64,000 nucleotides of DNA, taken from Bugulina stolonifera (lineage: Eukaryota; Bryozoa; Gymnolaemata; Cheilostomatida; Bugulidae). The DNA is taken from positions 21,677,233 to 21,741,232 of the forward strand of contig OW285188.1 of the NCBI GenBank assembly GCA_935421135.1, written 5' to 3'. Each line of letters starts with the position of its first letter. Positions within the stretch are counted from its first letter, which is position 1. The position numbers and the translations under genes were made by a program. The notes under the pieces were generated by a model. The model saw only the letters and a list, made by a program, of their open reading frames with translations. It was not told where the DNA came from and ran no database searches. Positions 17,274-29,642 of the stretch are shown piece after piece.

Positions 17274-19458
17274 TCATACTTCCTCAGAGAATGTGGCAAG
17301 AAATGCCATTTTTGCCTGAAAAAGAAATGGGAACACTTATTTTCTGATACATAACTTTTAATTCAGCTTCAACAACAAACTTAGCTTTTCGTAATAATTT
17401 CCCTATTCTCTACAGACTTACCCATGAGCTTGGCAAGCATGGGCCAAAAGCTTCCAGGAGAAGAGGTTCACTTTTCACAGCTTCGCTGTAGTCTTGGTAT
17501 GATAGTCTGCCATCATGATCCAAATCCTATAGACAGTTGTATAAGTTTGAAACTAGCTTCCAGAATATGCTTTAAAAAACAATAATTTTAATTGTGGTTA
17601 GAAAAGAAATTTACTATTTACCATCTTTTTGAGAGTTATCTCCACCAAGTCTTTTATGCCTTCATCTGGATCTTCTTCAGTTGGTTGCTTTAAATGAAAG
17701 TGATAAGAATGGTTGAAATACACTGTAGGTCAGAACACATCGATCAGCCATGTGTAGTTTACTAAACCAGTGCTTTAGTCAATCATAAGAATTTCTTGAA
17801 TTCATTTACATTTGCACATATTATCAACATGAATATTGTACATGTACTACTCATTAGTAAAATAGACAGACTACATGTAGAATATAAATCACCTTTATTA
17901 AAGAGTTCTTTAGTAGTTGAAACATCTCATCTCTTGATATGAACCCATCTTGATTCAAATCAAACACGGCAAAGCAAACTGGAAAGGAGAACAGTAAAAT
18001 GTGTTATAAAAAATCTATCTTGGAGTGAGATAGTTAAATTTCGTTTCAATCTGTTGTAACCAATTCTAACCAATACCATGGTTTTTCATCCATACTTTGT
18101 AGAGTGGTTAGTAGATAGGCCTACTTGCACCAAGTTCACAAGTTGCTCCACAATACGATCTGCTTCCTGCACATACTCACATTGTGTTTGCTGGTCAAGC
18201 GTTCCACGAAGGAAAACTGAGAGTCCCTGTACCCATTCTTCCATATTCACAAACCCATCGCTGTCAGTATCAAAAGCTCGGTATACTAGATAAAATTAAA
18301 TTTTGTATACGCATTTTCATATGTAGGAAAGCATTGAAACAAAACACTTGCAAAGGCGGAGCCTGCGCGTCTACATTCTACTGGGCTATTGCTGTTTGCT
18401 GATTGGGAGGGCATAATTCACAAATTTTAGACATCATGTTTTGCAAAGAACTTTAAGATATTCTTACACAATATGATCGGCAGTAACTATTGACAATCTT
18501 ACTGCCAATACCGATAAATCTCAACAGCTTACAATGATAAGGTTTGCTAACATGACCAATGAGCCTCTTTCTGGGACATTACAACTTATAGTTTTCATTA
18601 ACCTTTATTTTATTGAGTAGCATTGCATTGCTAATGCGTACACAATGTTGCTGTTATTACATAATTACATTTATGTAACTTACTTCTGTCCATTAACATA
18701 TCATCCGTCATGTCAAAGCTGTTGTGTAAGACATCTCGGAATTTAGTTCTATCCATGCGTGAGCTGTGGTGTGTGTGGGAATTATTAACACTGCCGGGAA
18801 TATACTTTTTGAACATTCTTAATAGAGATTCTACTTCAGGTTTTGTAACTGTCAATCAGAATGAATGAGGAGTAATAGTAGGCCAAATATTATCACAGGT
18901 TATTCACATTTATTACCTAAATTTATAAAAAATGATATTTGATAATTTGATTGACAAAAATATTTATGTACATGTATGTATGACTATCCATAAATCTGCA
19001 ATTAACTTTAATACCCAAATAATTTCACATAAATTTATATTGGCAGTTATACGAGGTTTTACCATAGTTTTAGTGACTACAATTTACATCTAGATTTTTC
19101 AAGAGATCATAAATACAAAATTGTAGAATGTATGCATTCAATGCCATACTCGTACTGTATGAGTAGGTCGCTACGACACTTACTAATGTGTATATTTTTC
19201 ATTCTAGGGCTTTAGCATAAACACCGTTATTTGAAAGCAATGCCAAAAACCGTTTTGTCTACGCTACATTATAGTTAAATAAAATTGTACAACATCGTCC
19301 ATGAATCTACATAGGATGGATAGTAAGAAAAAATAAGTAACACTAGAAAGTGGAAAATGAGAACTGTTTAACGGTTTTTATCCTTACTTACAGTGTGTCT
19401 TTTTACAAAGATCATCAGCTAACTTAGCTTGGTGTTTCTTGGCTGTTATATGTGCCAT
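17274..19458 (-). CDS. CLXN: Calaxin (EF-hand outer dynein arm calcium sensor)
   Basis: Seven exons in transcript order: 19392-19458, 18684-18848, 18181-18285, 17893-17978, 17622-17687, 17422-17526, 17274-17315. They join in phase to 211 residues, the same length as I recall for human calaxin/EFCAB1. Blocks that identify it: [11 protein letters not shown], then EF-hand loops [24 protein letters not shown] and [12 protein letters not shown], each with acidic calcium ligands at positions 1, 3, 5 and 12 or equivalent. Also [20 protein letters not shown] and [11 protein letters not shown]. Calaxin binds outer-arm dynein in cilia and couples calcium to waveform. The C-terminal exon ([13 protein letters not shown]) does not resemble the vertebrate tail; reading through the preceding donor would give a stop after three more codons, so the last exon is the least certain. 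Confidence 0.93.
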
Positions 19459-20708
19459 TGTTTAGGAATATAGAAATTATGAAACTCCAGTAGTCACAGA
19501 ATAGTCACTTTCATCGAGTTTCTTGAATGGTGTTTGAGCTCGTTGCCTAGTGATAAAGGCGGCAGTAAATATAAGCGAGATAAATTGAACTGCTAGATTG
19601 TTACAACCAGAGTTCTTGTTCGATCAAAAGTAAGGCGATGGCCTGCTGTTAGCCCATAGAGGTAGGTATTCCTACCTACCTACCTACCTCTATGTGTTAG
19701 CCATAGTGCAACTCTTCATAGGAAGCTTTGGGCGGTGGCGGTTTCCTGTTCATTCCAAGCAAGAAATGAGAAAGGTAGTGGAGTCCAAAACATAGAGTTA
19801 CCCTCTTAACTACTTCCATGGGTTGAGCCACTGAAATATTAATGTCTTAAAGTATTTTTTCAATAGGTAGAGCCAGCAAAATGTATCCTTGGAACCATTC
19901 TTAAAATGCTAGCATGGTTACAAAGATGGGTTGCGTGTGGATCACTGTGGGATTTTATTTCCCGTGGCTTTTTTTAGGCAATTCAAATCAAATTTTTATT
20001 TCAATTGTCGATTCTAAAACAGACATAACATTAATTATGTTTATGATAATCATAGTTGTGATAAATAGACTAATTTTAGTATTCAAATTATACATATGTG
20101 TAGATTCAGATACCCAATCTACAATCTAAACCACTGAACTTGCAGCTCATTTTGATTTTGAAGCTAGAGATAAGCTCCACCCAGCTAGTACAGTAAGCTC
20201 CCAATAGCTATTGGTTAAAGTATGGATATTGTATGCAACTGGTATTGCACCACTCAACAGATCCTCCTATGGTACTATATGCTGTTCTTGCACATCAAAT
20301 GGGTTCTCTGTAGACCTATTATCACATCACCACTTCCCACACTTAGCTGAATAATATAATAATCTGAAGACAGTTTTCTGTGACATCGCTAGTTCGAACA
20401 GTTCTCTTACAACTTCAATATCTAGATAATCAGAGATTTCTGCACATTGTAGAATTATCCATGTGCCAACTTTAGGCACTGGGAGCTATGACAGACAGTT
20501 CTGTGCTAATAGTAGCCTATTGTCTGCATTGTAAACAATTGCCATCAAGAATTTCGGTGAAATGAACATGAACATGAAGCAACATGTATATGTATGTAGG
20601 GTCTTTTCATTGAGATAAATGCTTTAAAATCATATTGTATTTATTCTGTTTTATTTTATAGCTTAGTTGCAACATTTGAAATTCCACTCAAACAGCTCAA
20701 GAAGGACT
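19459..20708. other. Head-to-head intergenic region, calaxin / COA1-like
   Basis: Separates two divergent start codons by 1.25 kb and so should carry both promoters. It contains the hairpin at 19655-19694. An acceptor-like sequence ends just before 20660, so the COA1-like gene may have an untranslated first exon here. No further coding sequence recognised. Confidence 0.5.
19655..19694. repeat. Perfect 14-bp hairpin built on TACC repeats
   Basis: Arms 19655-19668 and 19681-19694 (CATAGAGGTAGGTA and its complement) flank a 12-nt TACC-rich loop, 197 bases upstream of the calaxin start codon. Confidence 0.8.
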
Positions 20709-22069
20709 ATGTACCAAGGTTTCAAAAAGCTTATTGAAGTTAATGCAGTTTGGAAGCTATGTGTTGCTGGTGCAGCAATACCACTTGCTGCCGCACTTTA
20801 CAATGTAAAGATTCAAGGTAGGCCTACAACGCAAATTATGTGCATCTAGCTACCACTGTTTTTTCCATGTTTACAAATCTTATAATACATATAGCATATG
20901 GAGCAGCGGCAAATGTTTACATCTTTCTATATTAAATTGTTATTATCTAATTTTAGCCGACTTGAGAAAACAGCCCTATTATGAAGATGCAATGAAGTTA
21001 ATTGCTGTGTATTCCCCCTTAAATGAATACTTGGGACATCCGTATACTATAAAGAGGATTAGACGAGGTGCTACGTCCAACACCCGGATAGGTAAAGATT
21101 TGGTGACATTAGACATCCCAGTTAAGGGGCCAAAAGACAGAGGTGTTCTTCTTATAACAGCAAATAAACAAGATGATAGGTATGTGTGCCCAATTTTTGC
21201 AACTGTGAACTCGCATGCTCTATCCCAAAATAAAGATTGATTGTATGGAAACACTCGCATGGTCATGTTGTATTGGCCTATGTTCACTTAGCAATGTCCA
21301 ACTAATAGGTGGGATATTTTTCATTTTTTGCCACCTAACTCAGTTTACACACTCCTGAGTTGCTAAGTACTCGAGTTCACATGGCCTAAGTAAGACAAGG
21401 AATAGCTCCTCACTCAACTACATTGTATCAATGACCTCTATATGCCTAGTGGCTTTATTCCGCCTGCATGGTATGCTGACATAACCTGCAGTACTTGTAC
21501 TAGTGCACACAGGTCCATACAATAGCTTCTGCATGGTGCAAATTACGAGTAGTTTTATAACCTATAAGTAGAAATTATTTTCGTAAGTTGCTTTGTTTTG
21601 CAAATACTGGGGTAGCCTATTATCCGATGGAATTTTTAGCTGAATTTGTCCAAAATTAGCTCAAATTGTGCTAAGCTCTGTTTATTCAGATTTAAACCTT
21701 GTATATATAAATTATATAAACTTTATACATACTTCTATAGATACAGTAATTCCCACAAATTAAGCTACTGCTCCTTTTTACTTACCAATTATATTACAGC
21801 AAGTACTTTTTTGCTTCTTCAAATACCCAACTATGTACCATATAGCTACATGTACATGTAAATAGTAATGTTGGGATTATATAAATGCGATTGCAATGGA
21901 AATTTCTCGCTCACTAAATTCGGGAAGTTAAAACCTCGCACACAGAATCTACATTCCCTGTTTTAGATGGATTGTGAGCCAAATGGATATTAACCTTACA
22001 AATGCTAAAAAAGAATGGACATTTTACAAATGCAATTCCGACCAACTGGAAGCATTCACTGGAGAGTGA
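20709..22069 (+). CDS. COA1: COA1/TIM21-like cytochrome c oxidase assembly factor
   Basis: Three exons, 20709-20817, 20957-21179 and 21967-22069, join in phase to 144 residues, close to the 146 I recall for human COA1. A single hydrophobic segment near residues 15-30 (VWKLCVAGAAIPLAAAL) is the expected inner-membrane anchor. The soluble part has LRKQPYYEDAMKLI, EYLGHPYTI, LVTLDIPVKGPKDRGVL and, across the second splice, DDRWIVSQMDINL, matching the family's bipartite core. The last exon was found by extending the donor at 21180 to an acceptor at 21966. Reading through instead gives an unrelated tail with a stop at 21238-21240. The protein should act in early cytochrome oxidase/complex I assembly in mitochondria. 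AATAAA lies at 22427-22432. Confidence 0.82.
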
Positions 22070-22768
22070 AGAGGAGATGCTACTGTTGGTTGTGGCACGT
22101 TGGAGTTATCCGTGTAGAGAGTTGTTCTTATCCATGGGCATGTGATGAAATACAAATGTAGTGCAGCAACTTCAACTACGTGAAAGTTGGAACAAAATAA
22201 CGCAGATGCAGTAGCAGTATGGAATGCAGATGGTTGAGGATGTCACTATTTGATAATCAATTTTCTATTCTATGCCCATGTAATTATTCATAGTAATTTC
22301 TGTCTTCGGCTGCTTGTTATGCACTAATTTTTCTTTTGTTCAAATGCAGCAAACTTCGTCATGATATACATGTAGATATTTGTGAATTAAATGGAATTTA
22401 TTTTAAGTATTTTCAGTAGTGTGTGCAATAAATTCGGATATTTACTTTGACCACCTACTATTTCCGTCAACAGTATAAGGGAAGTATATTGTTATCTTGT
22501 GAGACCGTAGCCATATGCCTATGATAGTAAGTATCAATGACATAGTTCCGCAGTAACTACATTGTGTATTACTCTGCTAAGGTAGGTTGTCTCATTTTAC
22601 AAGGTACCTCTATTACTTTTTATCATGATGACATTAAATTAGTTCAGCATGATAGGTCATATTATTTTACATTGAGTTCAATTGATTATCATTGATCAAG
22701 TCATTTACATCCTAGTTACTTGCAACTAACTACATATTTAATATCACCAATACAAAATACTGTAGAGT
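22070..22768. other. Intergenic: COA1-like 3' UTR and upstream region of monooxygenase copy A
   Basis: Contains AATAAA at 22427-22432 for the upstream gene. The last bases before the copy A start codon (CTGTAGAGT) are the same sequence that is the hAT target site in copy C. No coding sequence seen. Confidence 0.5.
22427..22432 (+). terminator. Polyadenylation signal of the COA1-like gene
   Basis: AATAAA about 360 bases after the stop codon. Confidence 0.5.
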
Positions 22769-25700
22769 ATGGAGCTCAACCATCTACTACCAATCCTTCT
22801 GCTCTCCTTCTGTACTTGCGTACTCTCTGCTGAGTCTGACCTTTCACAGTCAGCATATCTCGACCCTAAAGAAAGGTTCCACATAGAATGGGAGTACACG
22901 GATACTAACATCACTATCACTGCTAGAGTTAAAACTACTGGATGGTTTGGTCTAGGATTTAGTCCTAATGGTGGAATGGCTGGAGCTGATATCATCACTG
23001 CAGGATTTGCCAATGGAAAACCATATCTACAGGTATATAAGTGTTTTATTCCACTAAACAGCTCTACCATACTTATATTTGACATGATCAGTCTATAATA
23101 ACTGTAACTTTTCATGCTTAGGATCGATACGCTGAAAGAAATGGATATCCAGCTGTAGATGATTCTCAGGATGTGCAACTTCTCTCAGGATCTCAAGAGA
23201 ATGGAGTGACGACAATAAAATTCACCAGAAAACACACAACATGTGACAGCAAGGATATGCCTATAGGGGTGAGTATCTACTAATATAGGGGTGAGTATCT
23301 ACTAAGATATACCTGTCCATACCGGTATTCTACTCATCCTCCATCAATTTTGTGCTTGAAACGGAACTATTCCAGTCAATTGTTTACTCCATTAATATTA
23401 TATCTGCTACATGCGCAACAAATAATAAGGCTAAGTTTGAAGTTGTCCACTCTTGTAGGATTGTGATATTTTGGCCTAAAAGTTTGGTGATCTGTGATTT
23501 TGCTTCATCTAAAATTTTATAAACTTGATGAAAAATTATTGGAATACAAAGAGCAGTGTCGTAACTTTCGATAGACAATTTTAGCAGTTGGATAAATAAG
23601 CTAATAATACACTACAGTGTATATTGACTAAAACTTTGCAGACAGACACAGTGAGGTTGATCTACGCCATATCTGCAGACGGCAGTGATACGGTCTCCTA
23701 CCATGCTCCTTCTAACAGAGGTACCAGAAGTATTTATCTCAGAAGAAAGATATCTGTTGACCACAGCATACCTGATGATGCTGTCACAATAGATGTTACT
23801 GTTAAAGACGTGAGTATAACGCAGTGCGCTGACCATGCATGATCGTGTATTGTTGTCTTACTCAACATTTGCATAATGATGTACATCATCCATGCCACTT
23901 ATCCATAGTGTATTTCCAGTTATTCATTTTGGTTATCTTTGGAATTACTCAATAACTACGACTGTGAATACTTGTATATATTATTATATCTTATTACGCT
24001 GTTATAGGTCATTATACCAGCTACAAGAACTACATACCACTGTGAAGCCATTAAGGCTCAAAAGGCAAAAACAAAGCATCACATGATAAAGGTATATTCA
24101 TGTATGATTTTACTTGTAGTTTGTAAGTATTGTCACTCACAGTCACAATATTATACACGTGTACATGCGCTTTGTTTCAACTTTTCATACACACATGTAC
24201 ACATATATAACCCTGTATTTGCAGTCAGTTGTGTTATAAGGTATCAGGGAATGACTTGAAAATTGTTCAGAGTCGAGTCCAAGTTGCAGCTTGCCATGTC
24301 TAGTTGTAATTCACCTTCACTTTGGACTTGCTTACTTCACTCGAGTCAGACTAATTGTAGATCAATGTGCCTGAATGACATGCCTTTGAGTTGTGATTTT
24401 AACAACTCAATCTGGCGATTTGCTTGCATGTGCAATAACAAGTTTTGGATAGGAATGGCTACTAAAAAAATGCTTTTCAGCTCAACGGAAATTTTTTTTG
24501 GAGTTGTCTTCTCATTGATTTGCATTTTAGAAATTTTGGTAATGACTTAACTTTATGATTTGAAGTCTGACTTTGACCCATCTCTGAGTTGCGCTCTTTG
24601 TACTATGAGTAGGTATAGGAACCTGGTATGAAATTTGGATCTGACGTAGTTTTTATTCATCAGATTTTTGGAGTTGTCTTTTCAGCAAACTTTCCAACTA
24701 TTGAACTGTGTTGTACGAGAAATGACAACTCCAATGGGAACAGATTCAGGACTAGAATACTTTGTGAGAAAATAACTTTTATAGTTTCTCATAACCTAGA
24801 CCAAGACCAATACATTATCTCATTTTCCTGTTTAGGTGGAGCCAATTATCCAACCAGAAAATCTTGGACTTGTACATCACATCATTATTTATGGTTGCTA
24901 TGGTAGCGGCATAGACCTGGAGCACCTGTTTGAGTCTAAGAAAACGGGACACCAATGTTTCAGCCCTAACATGCCAAACGATATGAAGAGATGTAGGGCA
25001 GCTATTGCAGTGTGGGCTGTTGGAGGAGGGGTAAATAATCCTTTGTTGGATGACTCTATTAGTATACAGTACTAGCTTGACATATTCATAAACTTCTAAT
25101 ATTAGATTCTTCAAACACTACAATGTGTGTTACCTCCATGTGTGTATCTAGTTATGTACATGTGTATCTAGCCGTGTATATTGCAGGCGGTGCATTACCC
25201 TGATGAGGCTGGCTTTCCCTTTGAAGATGGTAAGTCACCTGACTACTACATGATGGAGGTGCACTATGATAACCCTCAACACATTGCAGGCAGGAGAGAC
25301 AACTCCGGTAATTATCCTTACCTTTACCATCTATATTGTATATAAAATATCATTATTGTCTAAATATATAGTTAGACTCTATGCTTAGTTGTGTTATACA
25401 TATGCATGCAGGTCTTCGACTCACGTTGACTAAGAAATTGAGGAAGTATGACGCAGGAATTATGGGTACAGGAAGTGTTAGGGGTATCACGATACCACCA
25501 GGTGTTAAAGATTTCAAGTATTCTGGCTTTTGCAGTGGTGACTGCACAAGAAAGGTATGTAGGAGTAATATACCAATCTGGAGTTGCTCACATTTGTAGT
25601 CAGGGGGAACGATTTCCAAAATATGTAATGTATATATACATGTACATAAAATTTATATTTATTCATATATCTCATTTATATGACTGGGTAGAGTGCATGC

Positions 25701-28302
25701 ACAGTGTACATCTGTTCATTGTGTGGTATATGGTGGAAGTTACTATTCGCTCTTCTTTTCAGCTGGTGAAGTCTCCATTGTCTGTATTTGGTGCATACCT
25801 ACATGGACACCTTGCGGCTCGAGCGATTTCTGCCAGACAATTCAGGAATGGTAAAGAACTGAGAATTATTGATCAAGATAGGAAATATGACTTCAACTAT
25901 CAGCAGTACAAGATGCTTGACAAACCATTTGATTTTCTACCAGTAAGCAAATGTTATATGTGTGTGCTACTACTACTATTAGTATGATATACGTGTATAC
26001 TTGCCAAATGTACTTCCCGCTATTAATCCCAGGTAAGAAAGCAATGATCTAAAGAGATCTGCACTTTTTTCTAATTTGGGGTAGAAAAGGCACTTCACCA
26101 ATGGTAAAGTTAACTGATGAAGCACAGGAGTATTATAAGGTTGGATGCTCTTCCTAACACCACCAATTACCCTTATGGGAATCGAACCTGGGACTCCCAT
26201 ATGAAAGTCCAGGGCCCTTACCACTAGGCCACGGCAGCTCCTATTATTACTAGAATGACATATCTTGTACTTGCAGTGTATTTCTTAGGATAATGGAAAA
26301 CTGTTTGATTCGGGTGAAGTATTATTATTTTTGTTGTACTCACTGTTTTTAGGGGGATGACGTGATGGTAACTTGCCATTACAATACCGAAGATCGTACC
26401 AAGATGACCTTTGTAAGTTGTTTGTGCTTCAAATATTATTAATGCTATTTAATTCTTTTTTTTAAAACTAGTGCTGTTTTACTGCTCATTGTATTGTTTG
26501 CTGTAACTATGTTATTTAATTTTACAACCCTCTGCATTACTGGATTGGGAACTTCAATGATGAAACATTGTTTTAGAAGTCGCGAGTTTGTAATTTCTTG
26601 TTGCATTACTTTAATGTCATACACTGTCCTATTTTACAGGGGGGAAATCCATCTACATCAGAAATGTGTATCACTTACCTCTACTACTATCCAGCTCAGG
26701 ATATCTCTGACTGCTTCTCTGCTCCAGGCTGGGCAGGAGAAGTGAGTCAGACCACATACTTTGCTAAATCAAGGCTGGGGTTTTCTTCTCTTGATAAGTA
26801 ATTTCACATATATATATTCTACGTGTATGTCCTGTCCCCGGTAATTCATCCCACCTTGTGTGGAGGAAGAAGAGTTCTGACAACCTATTGGTTTCCTTAT
26901 CTCCATAGAGACTTACATGTAGTTCTGGTGGAGCCCTGATGATCCATGTGGTACTGATCCATGTGGTGTTTGCTCACATAGCTACTCTATTCTACCTATT
27001 TCTAGATCTTACAAATATATACCAGGCTTCACTGCAATAACCAGTAACAATCTGTGGACTGAGGATCGTATCAAAGCATTGGAGGATGGGCATCTAACCT
27101 TCCCACAGTATGACTCGTGTAAGAACAAGGTTATGCAGAAGGTCATACAAGTACGTATCTCATAAGTCAATATTGTACATATCCCATAAGTCAATAGTTG
27201 GACACGGAGAAGTAGAAGTAGCAATGTCATGCTGTTATTTTAACATGAAAAACTTGACATGATGTGTTTCTTTTTACCATTTGACCACAGGAGCGATTCC
27301 AAAACAGTTCTATAAAGCAAACAGTGCTGTCCATACTGGTGATCAATGCGATATAGTTGAATTTTCTCCACTACACTAATACTGTAATGGTACGCACAGT
27401 CGTCTCCTACACCAGACACTCATTATTATGTGTGCCTACATGTATATACTTGCTTGCATTTACCTTGTGTACCTTTCTGTATGATTGTATATACTTGTAT
27501 AATTATTACCAAGTCTTTTAGTGCCTTTTATACCCATGTACAGAGCCCCGACCTCTCAGAATTACTTGATATTCATTTTGTACATGAATTGGACCATTAT
27601 AAGCAACTTTTGTATAACCCGACCCATTTTGGGTCGGCCGTCGGGCTTCCGGCGGCCATCTTGTTGCGCAACTTCCGGACGACCCTATGTCGTCTTTTCC
27701 CGACACTACGTCGGGCGGAAGTCCTTATACTATATAAAGGGCATTGTTTCACTGTTCATTGTCTCAGTCTTCACTTGGCTTTCAATAAAGACACATCTAT
27801 ACTTGATACAGAGACTTTCACTTCCTTTTGTCAGGTCATTCGCTTAGCGAACCGCCTACTAGGTCGGATCACTCTCTTTCAACGTATAGTCTGAAGGTCA
27901 GACTCGGGACCAGATGGGTCGTCTCTGGTAGTTATTGGGCTACTGAGACCGCTCGATCTTTCATGTAATGCGAAGGCCTAGCACCACTCATAGGCACTTC
28001 AGTTTTGGGTCGGTAGTCGTCCAAGGACGACCGCACGAAATACCAGAAACCATTACAATACTCTCTGTTTGTAGGGAGGTAAAGGTAGATACATGTCACC
28101 AGTCTCCAGCATGGACATGCTCTCTAGTCCAGGAGATAATAATCAGTGTAACCTAACTGTACCAGTCAAACAACCCACTCTGTCTAAACTATCCACAACA
28201 TCTGATTCAGCTGACAGCATTAAACCCGCTGCTGCTACAAAACTGGAGAAGGATAATAAGTTTGGAAACTGGCTGAAGCAGCTGAGTGATTTACTAGGAT
28301 AA
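22769..28302 (+). CDS. MOXD1: DOMON/copper monooxygenase, MOXD1-like, copy A
   Basis: Exons 22769-23032, 23122-23268, 23642-23809, 24008-24091, 24836-25030, 25187-25307, 25412-25554, 25763-25942, 26353-26412, 26640-26797, 27006-27150, 28075-28302; 630 residues. A signal peptide (LLPILLLSFCTCVLS) is followed by a DOMON domain (exons 1-3) and two copper domains. Ligands expected from the dopamine beta-hydroxylase family are present: HH at about 235-236 (LVHHIIIYGC), H312 (EVHYDN), H388 and H390 (LHGHL), M463 (SEMC). It should be a secreted or ER-lumen ascorbate-dependent monooxygenase; the substrate is unknown. The last exon is chosen because its start (KGRYMSP) aligns with the last exons of copies B and C. 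It then diverges into a longer Ser/Thr-rich tail. A competing small exon at 27291-27356 would give a short hydrophobic end. AATAAA at 28337-28342. Confidence 0.88.
26020..26241 (-). mobile_element. tRNA-derived SINE in intron 8 of copy A
   Basis: Read on the minus strand the element starts with a tRNA-like head: an A-box-like TGGCCTAGTGG (26221-26231) and a perfect B box GGTTCGATTCC (26178-26188). A non-tRNA body follows with TTAGGAAGAGCATCCAACC, a phrase typical of SINE tails. The anticodon arm does not form a functional tRNA. The 3' boundary near 26020 is a guess. Confidence 0.75.
27611..28055 (+). mobile_element. LTR-like retroelement fragment in the last intron of copy A
   Basis: A block far richer in G+C than its surroundings begins TGTATAACCCGACCC and ends near CCATTACA. 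It contains a TATA box (27731-27738) and, about 50 bases later, AATAAA (27784-27789), the promoter/polyadenylation layout of a long terminal repeat. Short palindromes (CCGACCCA..TGGGTCGG near the start, GTCGTCCAAGGACGAC near the end) mark both ends. No second LTR, coding part or clean target duplication was seen, so a solo LTR or another GC-rich element are both possible. Confidence 0.5.
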
Positions 28303-29642
28303 ATTCTGCTGCAATGCAATGTCTATCATATGAGATAATAAATTTTGGGATAATTTTATAGTTCTCCCACTTATTTTGTGTCACCCTTCAGCAGCTTGTA
28401 AAATGTATATAAACGCCATTAGCCAAGCATACATGTTCAACAAGATCGGGCAAGCGATGCTGCCATTGATGAAATTAGATGTAATGGTTGTGTGACTGGA
28501 TTCATGAGATTTTGATGTCACCAAAGTGTAGAATGTACATGTAGAATGAAGTTAAATAGGTGCAGGACTCCGATATTGTGTGTATACTTTGGAGGTAGTT
28601 CTTTCTCTTTTCACAAATGACTGCAATGAAGTCTGTTTATGATTTGTTGTTACGAACGATGTATGATGTTACTAGTTATTGTTGTTTGGTTGGTTAGTAA
28701 TCAGAGCAGTTAGTTTGTTAGTCAGTAACTTTAATGCTGTATATTAAAAGGTCCACCCGAGGCTTTGTGAACATCTACAAATAAAATGACAGATAATGTA
28801 AGTAATAGAAATAACATAGGGTTAGTACAATACACAACCAGCATATTATCAACAAACTCTCTGTATTAACGTCAAATAATTAAATATTTTACCAATGTTT
28901 TTGTTTATAAAAATTTCACGGCTTTTAATTTACATACATCATGTGCAAAATAATACACGCAAATCGTATTTGCTCACATAGCTTGTTCAAACAAGTTATG
29001 GTGAGTGTTTCTCACATGATGGTAGTGTGCACACAGGACCGTAGCCAGACGTTTAGAGTTTAGATTATCCGTCTGTTATGAAGGAGTTCCTACTTTCATG
29101 TAATATTCTGCAGATTGTGTTAACTAGTGTTTTTGCTGAAGCTAGCAAACTAAGAATTTATTTTCATGAAGATTGAAAATTAGAAAAAACAAATTGTAGG
29201 CAAAATACGCCTCCGCCGCCAAGGGGGATTCATCAGCTCCTTTGATATTCCATGCCCACATGGTGTGGTGTTTCAGTGTTTGTAGTGTTATCACCTTATC
29301 ATATAAACACACAAACTGAGATCAAAAATGTGAAAATTTAAGTTTACAATAAATGCTGGTGTTGGAAGATTATATAACACTTTCTGAAATTGCTCTCACT
29401 CCACCAGTAACAGGTGAGTTGCTTATTATGTTATTGGTTGGTATGCACTGATGGTTAATGCAGTACCATTGCATTGCATACTATAATCTTCTCACAATAT
29501 CAAACCATAAACACCCCATATTTAGTATATTTTAGTTAAAACTATTATCATATGTGTAAGGTAGTTGTGGTATTGCAGTTTTCATGTACACATACATATT
29601 ACATGTGCAGTCAGTGTATTTATATCATATAGGTTGTAGAGT
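28303..29642. other. Spacer between monooxygenase copies A and B
   Basis: Carries AATAAA at 28337-28342 for copy A. Otherwise AT-rich with no recognisable exon. The 12 bases before the copy B start codon resemble those of copies A and C (TTGTAGAGT). Confidence 0.5.
28337..28342 (+). terminator. Polyadenylation signal of copy A
   Basis: AATAAA 35 bases after the copy A stop codon, which supports the exon at 28075-28302 as a true terminal exon. Confidence 0.65.

Noticed and set aside
20667..20849. COA1-like start upstream of 20709
   Set aside because: The first codon of the longer frame is TTG. The first ATG is at 20709 and gives the expected protein length.
21180..21240. COA1-like protein ending at the stop at 21238-21240
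   Set aside because: A strong donor (GTATGT) at 21180 and an in-phase exon at 21967-22069 restore the conserved C-terminal block with its tryptophan.
22744..23178. Minus-strand open frame of 144 codons, with similar frames at 29651-29887 and 36862-37341
   Set aside because: All are antisense shadows of the conserved exon 1 of the three monooxygenase copies.
26160..26241. Functional tRNA gene on the minus strand
   Set aside because: A and B boxes are present but the stems do not form a proper cloverleaf, and a SINE-type body follows.
27291..27356. Last exon of copy A coding a hydrophobic tail
   Set aside because: It has an acceptor and an in-phase stop but no counterpart in copies B or C and no nearby AATAAA. 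Kept only as a possible alternative end.
28093..28302. Separate small gene starting at the ATG at 28093
   Set aside because: An acceptor at 28071-28074 lets the frame continue upstream in phase with copy A, and the start of the exon aligns with the last exons of copies B and C.
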